From Pseudomonadota bacterium (GTDB lineage Bacteria; Desulfobacterota; WTBG01; CAIYCZ01): 8,554 bases of DNA. Location of the stretch: positions 1-8,554 of the forward strand of contig JAPLIX010000114.1 in assembly GCA_026388865.1 (NCBI GenBank), given 5' to 3'. The position numbers and the translations under genes are program-made. Shown here piece after piece: positions 6,797 to 8,554 of the stretch (the first letter of the stretch is position 1; every line of letters starts with the position of its first letter). The notes below the pieces were generated by a model. That model did not search any database. It saw nothing but the letters and a program-made list of their open reading frames with translations, and was not told the DNA's origin.

Positions 6797-7381
6797 ATGG
6801 AGAATATTGCCAACTTTCTTTTTGAAGTGGGGATGCTGAAAAGAACGCCGCGAACGGGGCTGCAATTTTTAGGGTCAGGAGAAGAGTCGGTTGCAGAACA
6901 TATCTTCCGCGTGATTTATATCGGCTATGCGCTTGCCCGCCTGGAACAGGATGTGGATGAAATGAAGGTGCTGAAGATGTGCTTTCTCCACGACCTACCT
7001 GAGGCGCGTACCGGGGACCTTAACTATGTAAACAAAAAGTATGTCATTGCTGATGAAAAGAAGGCCGTCCGCGACCTGGCGGAAACCATTCCGTTTGGTG
7101 ATGACATACAGAGCATCATTGAGGAATTTAACCGGGCTGAGACCAGAGAGGCGCAGATTGCCAATGATGCTGACCAGCTTGAGCTCATACTGATGCTGAA
7201 GGAATACAAGGACCTGGGCAACACCTATGCGGATGAGTGGCTTTCATTTGCCATTAAAAGGCTCAGGACTGAACGGGCTCAGGTTCTGGCCCGGGCCATT
7301 CTTGCGACTGATTCAACATCGTGGTGGTTCAAGGACAAGGGAGACTGGTGGATTAACGGCGGGAACCCCCGCATTAAGTAG
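6797..7381 (+). CDS. HD-domain hydrolase, YfbR/HDDC2-like 5'-deoxynucleotidase
   Basis: A 194-residue cytoplasmic protein with the HD metal-binding set: His35 in SVAEHIFRV, His65-Asp66 in CFLHDLPEARTGD, and Asp126 in NDADQLEL. The order and spacing fit the HDDC2/YfbR branch of HD phosphohydrolases, whose characterised members remove phosphate from deoxynucleoside 5'-monophosphates using a divalent metal. The tail with WWFKDKGDWW is aromatic-rich; I do not recognise it as a separate domain. The start at 6797 has GGAGA at 6786-6790, six bases upstream, and MENIANFLFEVGMLK matches how such proteins begin. It follows prfB by 135 bases that contain an inverted repeat, so read-through from lnt-prfB is possible but unproven. 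Substrate preference cannot be read from sequence. Confidence 0.9.
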   Translation: MENIANFLFEVGMLKRTPRTGLQFLGSGEESVAEHIFRVIYIGYALARLEQDVDEMKVLKMCFLHDLPEARTGDLNYVNKKYVIADEKKAVRDLAETIPFGDDIQSIIEEFNRAETREAQIANDADQLELILMLKEYKDLGNTYADEWLSFAIKRLRTERAQVLARAILATDSTSWWFKDKGDWWINGGNPRIK

Positions 7382-7469
7382 GCCGCACGGTCTCGCTGCA
7401 GGCAGGTGCCGGTAAAGGGTAAATATTTAGACTTGACCTGGCAGTTTTTAATCCAGCGCATTGATTATC

Positions 7470-7496
7470 TTGGACAATAGCTTAGCATGTTATAAT
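7470..7496 (+). promoter_or_regulatory. Strong extended -10 promoter upstream of the OmpA remnant
   Basis: A perfect TATAAT (7491-7496) is preceded by TGT (7488-7490), the extended -10 signature. TTGGAC at 7470-7475 could be a -35, but the 15-base spacer is short. The start site would fall near 7503, about 85 bases before the OmpA-like fragment, so it may be the promoter of the ancestral intact gene. Confidence 0.5.
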
Positions 7497-7587
7497 CTTC
7501 AATCGGTTGCCTTGAATAACTATTCGCACATCTGATACATAAGCTTCACTTTTTTGCTTCTAATGCCCACCACAAGATATTGATTGA

Positions 7588-7761
7588 TCCTTGCTCAATG
7601 CACTGGCTGCTCAAGGTGTAAATTCCTCCCGGATGACGGCAATTGGTATGGGTGAGTCAAACCCGATTGCTGACAACAGCACTGCAGAAGGACGCATGCA
7701 GAGCCGTCGCGTCAATATAGTGATTCAACCTTATCAGCAACAGCAGCAGGGCATGCTTTAG
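7588..7761 (+). pseudogene. C-terminal remnant of an OmpA-family outer-membrane protein
   Basis: The frame after the TGA at 7585-7587 reads SLLNALAAQGVNSSRM, then TAIGMGESNPIADNSTAEGR and QSRRVNIVI, and ends in a Gln-rich tail before the TAG at 7759-7761. This is the typical last half of the OmpA C-terminal, peptidoglycan-binding domain, where the GESxPxxxNxTxxGRxxNRRV pattern is characteristic. The first half, which carries the peptidoglycan-contacting Asp and Arg, is absent, and no upstream coding match was found in other frames. No ribosome site suits the internal ATG at 7633, which would give 42 residues. The best reading is a gene that lost its 5' part by deletion. A translated short peptide starting at TTG 7591 cannot be excluded but would lack the ligand site. 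Confidence 0.8.
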
Positions 7762-7884
7762 CCTTTAGCCGCAGCCTCTATGCGCAGATGGGGAGCATCA
7801 CTTTGAGCGCCCTAACCTAACACCATGTGAAATATTTTATATTTTCTTCAGTTGTATTTTATTGCTACTGTGATAGAAAAAACC

Positions 7885-7893
7885 TGATATAAA
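7885..7893 (+). promoter_or_regulatory. Extended -10 element for the exported-protein gene
   Basis: TGATATAAA combines TG (7885-7886) with TATAAA (7888-7893), about 80 bases before the gene start, in an AT-rich stretch. The only -35-like hexamer, TTGCTA at 7862-7867, sits 20 bases away, farther than ideal, so the call rests on the extended -10. Confidence 0.4.
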
Positions 7894-7921
7894 GTATATA
7901 CAAGATTTAAAATACATAGGT

Positions 7922-7931
7922 TGTGGCCACA
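7922..7931. repeat. TGTGGCCACA palindrome in the exported-gene leader
   Basis: A perfect 10-base palindrome lies about 30 bases after the probable -10 and 42 bases before the start codon. It has the same TGTG-NN-CACA form as the palindrome at 8434-8443 after the gene. It could be an operator, but the length alone is compatible with chance. Confidence 0.3.
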
Positions 7932-7973
7932 CTGTCACATTAACCAAACAAACAATAAAACAAGGAAAGAATC

Positions 7974-8420
7974 ATGATGAAAAAACTTATGATGTTCACC
8001 GCAGTAGCGAGCCTTTGCCTGTTTTTTGTTGCTTTTGCTGCTCAAGCACAGGGTTTTGTTGATCGGGCAGACGAATCTGTACAGATCGTGGCAGGCGGCA
8101 AGATGATGCTGGCGTATGTCAAGAAGCTGACATCGGCACAGAACCCGGACCGGGCATGGCTGGCAGATCAGGGCCATATATTGATACGGCGTGGGTTTAA
8201 TTATATGGACCAAGGCCAGATGGACTATTCTGAAGACGCCTCAAGCTGCATGCAGCAAATTGGCCAACAACTGCTGAATAGCGGCGGTGCGCTGGTCAAG
8301 ATAGGCAGGAACCAGGGGCCGTTAACTCAGCAGGAAAAGGACGAGATTGCAAAGCAGGCCGGCTACTTGAAAAAAATAGGTGACGTGATGGTCAATAAAG
8401 GCCAGGTCTGGGGCGGATAA
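7974..8420 (+). CDS. Small exported protein of unknown function
   Basis: A 148-residue protein that I do not assign to a family. Residues 1-25 form a clear signal peptide: MMKK basic start, a hydrophobic core to about residue 23, and a likely cleavage AQA|QG after Ala25. There is no lipobox, so the product should be periplasmic or secreted and about 123 residues long. The mature part looks mostly helical and contains recurring gly-spaced segments, GGKMMLAYVKKL (41-52), ILIRRGFNYMDQGQ (69-82), LLNSGGALVKIGRN (100-113) and KKIGDVMVNKGQ (133-144), which may be diverged copies of one helix. It holds a single cysteine (Cys92), so no internal disulfide. The start at 7974 has AAGGAAAG (7962-7969) upstream; ATG 7977 is an equally placed alternative. 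It appears to be a single-gene unit with its own promoter and a downstream hairpin. Confidence 0.8.
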   Translation: MMKKLMMFTAVASLCLFFVAFAAQAQGFVDRADESVQIVAGGKMMLAYVKKLTSAQNPDRAWLADQGHILIRRGFNYMDQGQMDYSEDASSCMQQIGQQLLNSGGALVKIGRNQGPLTQQEKDEIAKQAGYLKKIGDVMVNKGQVWGG

Positions 8421-8433
8421 TTAAAAGAAGTGA

Positions 8434-8443
8434 TGTGATCACA
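8434..8443. repeat. TGTGATCACA palindrome after the exported gene
   Basis: A perfect 10-base palindrome lies 14 bases past the stop. The halves TGTGA and TCACA resemble CRP half-sites, but they abut with no six-base gap, so it is not a CRP site as such. Confidence 0.25.
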
Positions 8444-8522
8444 ACCCTGAACGGGCGCATAACAAACAACAACTGGTGTCCGGGATACACTGACAGGCAT
8501 CCACCAAATAAATTATATTACA

Positions 8523-8554
8523 AGGGCAGAACTCAGAAATGGTTTTGCCCTCTT
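8523..8554 (+). terminator. Probable terminator hairpin cut by the window end
   Basis: AGGGCAGAACT (8523-8533) pairs with GGTTTTGCCCT (8541-8551) as an 11-bp stem with two G-T pairs and a 7-base loop. CTT follows and then the window stops, so the T-run cannot be confirmed. It lies about 100 bases after the exported-protein gene. Confidence 0.5.

Larger units (their letters stand above)
7382..7973. other. 592-base intergenic stretch: promoters and an OmpA-domain remnant
   Basis: No intact gene is visible on either strand. The stretch holds an extended -10 promoter (near 7470-7496), the C-terminal end of an OmpA-family gene (7588-7761), an AT-rich segment (about 7825-7920) with a second extended -10, and a TGTGGCCACA palindrome before the exported-protein gene. 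No clear terminator for the HD-domain gene was found, and 7382-7469 shows nothing further I can support. Confidence 0.6.

Noticed and set aside
7433..7460. TTGACC at 7433-7438 as a -35 element
   Set aside because: No acceptable -10 lies 16-18 bases downstream; the CTGG/CCAG pair nearby is too short to be a terminator.
7922..7946. Possible sigma54 or CRP site around TGTGGCCACACTGTCACA
   Set aside because: There is no GG/GC pair with sigma54 spacing, and the CRP half-site gap is wrong.
8473..8506. TGGTG...CACCA pairing after the exported gene
   Set aside because: Only a five- to six-bp stem with a long unstructured middle; within chance expectation.

Overview
The window looks like ordinary chromosome from a Gram-negative bacterium of moderate GC content. 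Lnt, a heptose-phosphatase (GmhB) remnant and an OmpA-domain remnant all imply an outer membrane. The short B. subtilis/T. maritima-type PurB, the Lnt-RF2 gene pair and the small Trm112/YcaR-like zinc protein would fit Desulfobacterota or a nearby phylum. That placement is inference; there is no rRNA or other decisive marker.

Layout. Positions 1-3888 are read leftward: fadD-type acyl-CoA synthetase (2215-3888), purB (from 2105), a damaged gmhB (320-833), a Trm112-like small protein (85-255) and a terminator (4-78). Positions 4019-8420 are read rightward: lnt (4019-5569), prfB with a programmed +1 frameshift (5572-6661), an HD-domain nucleotidase-like gene (6797-7381), an intergenic stretch holding an OmpA C-terminal remnant (7588-7761), and a small exported protein of unknown function (7974-8420) followed by a hairpin cut by the window end. 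The divergent promoters should lie in 3889-4018.

How the genes work together. Most are housekeeping functions: fatty acid activation, purine synthesis, lipoprotein acylation, translation termination and nucleotide clean-up. No defence system, mobile element, CRISPR array or biosynthetic cluster is visible. I found no convincing new multi-gene system.

The main anomalies are these. First, purB runs in frame into gmhB, and the join loses the last few PurB residues and the GmhB N-terminus with its nucleophilic Asp. Second, a further small deletion/frameshift in gmhB removes the GDKxxD motif; the natural C-terminus continues in another frame. Third, intergenic DNA carries degenerate CGCNGAG units of about 9-10 bp, in one place as two inverted three-unit arms. 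Fourth, a truncated OmpA C-terminus lies just downstream of a good extended -10 promoter. Fifth, an exported alpha-helical protein of unknown family is flanked by two similar TGTG-NN-CACA palindromes.
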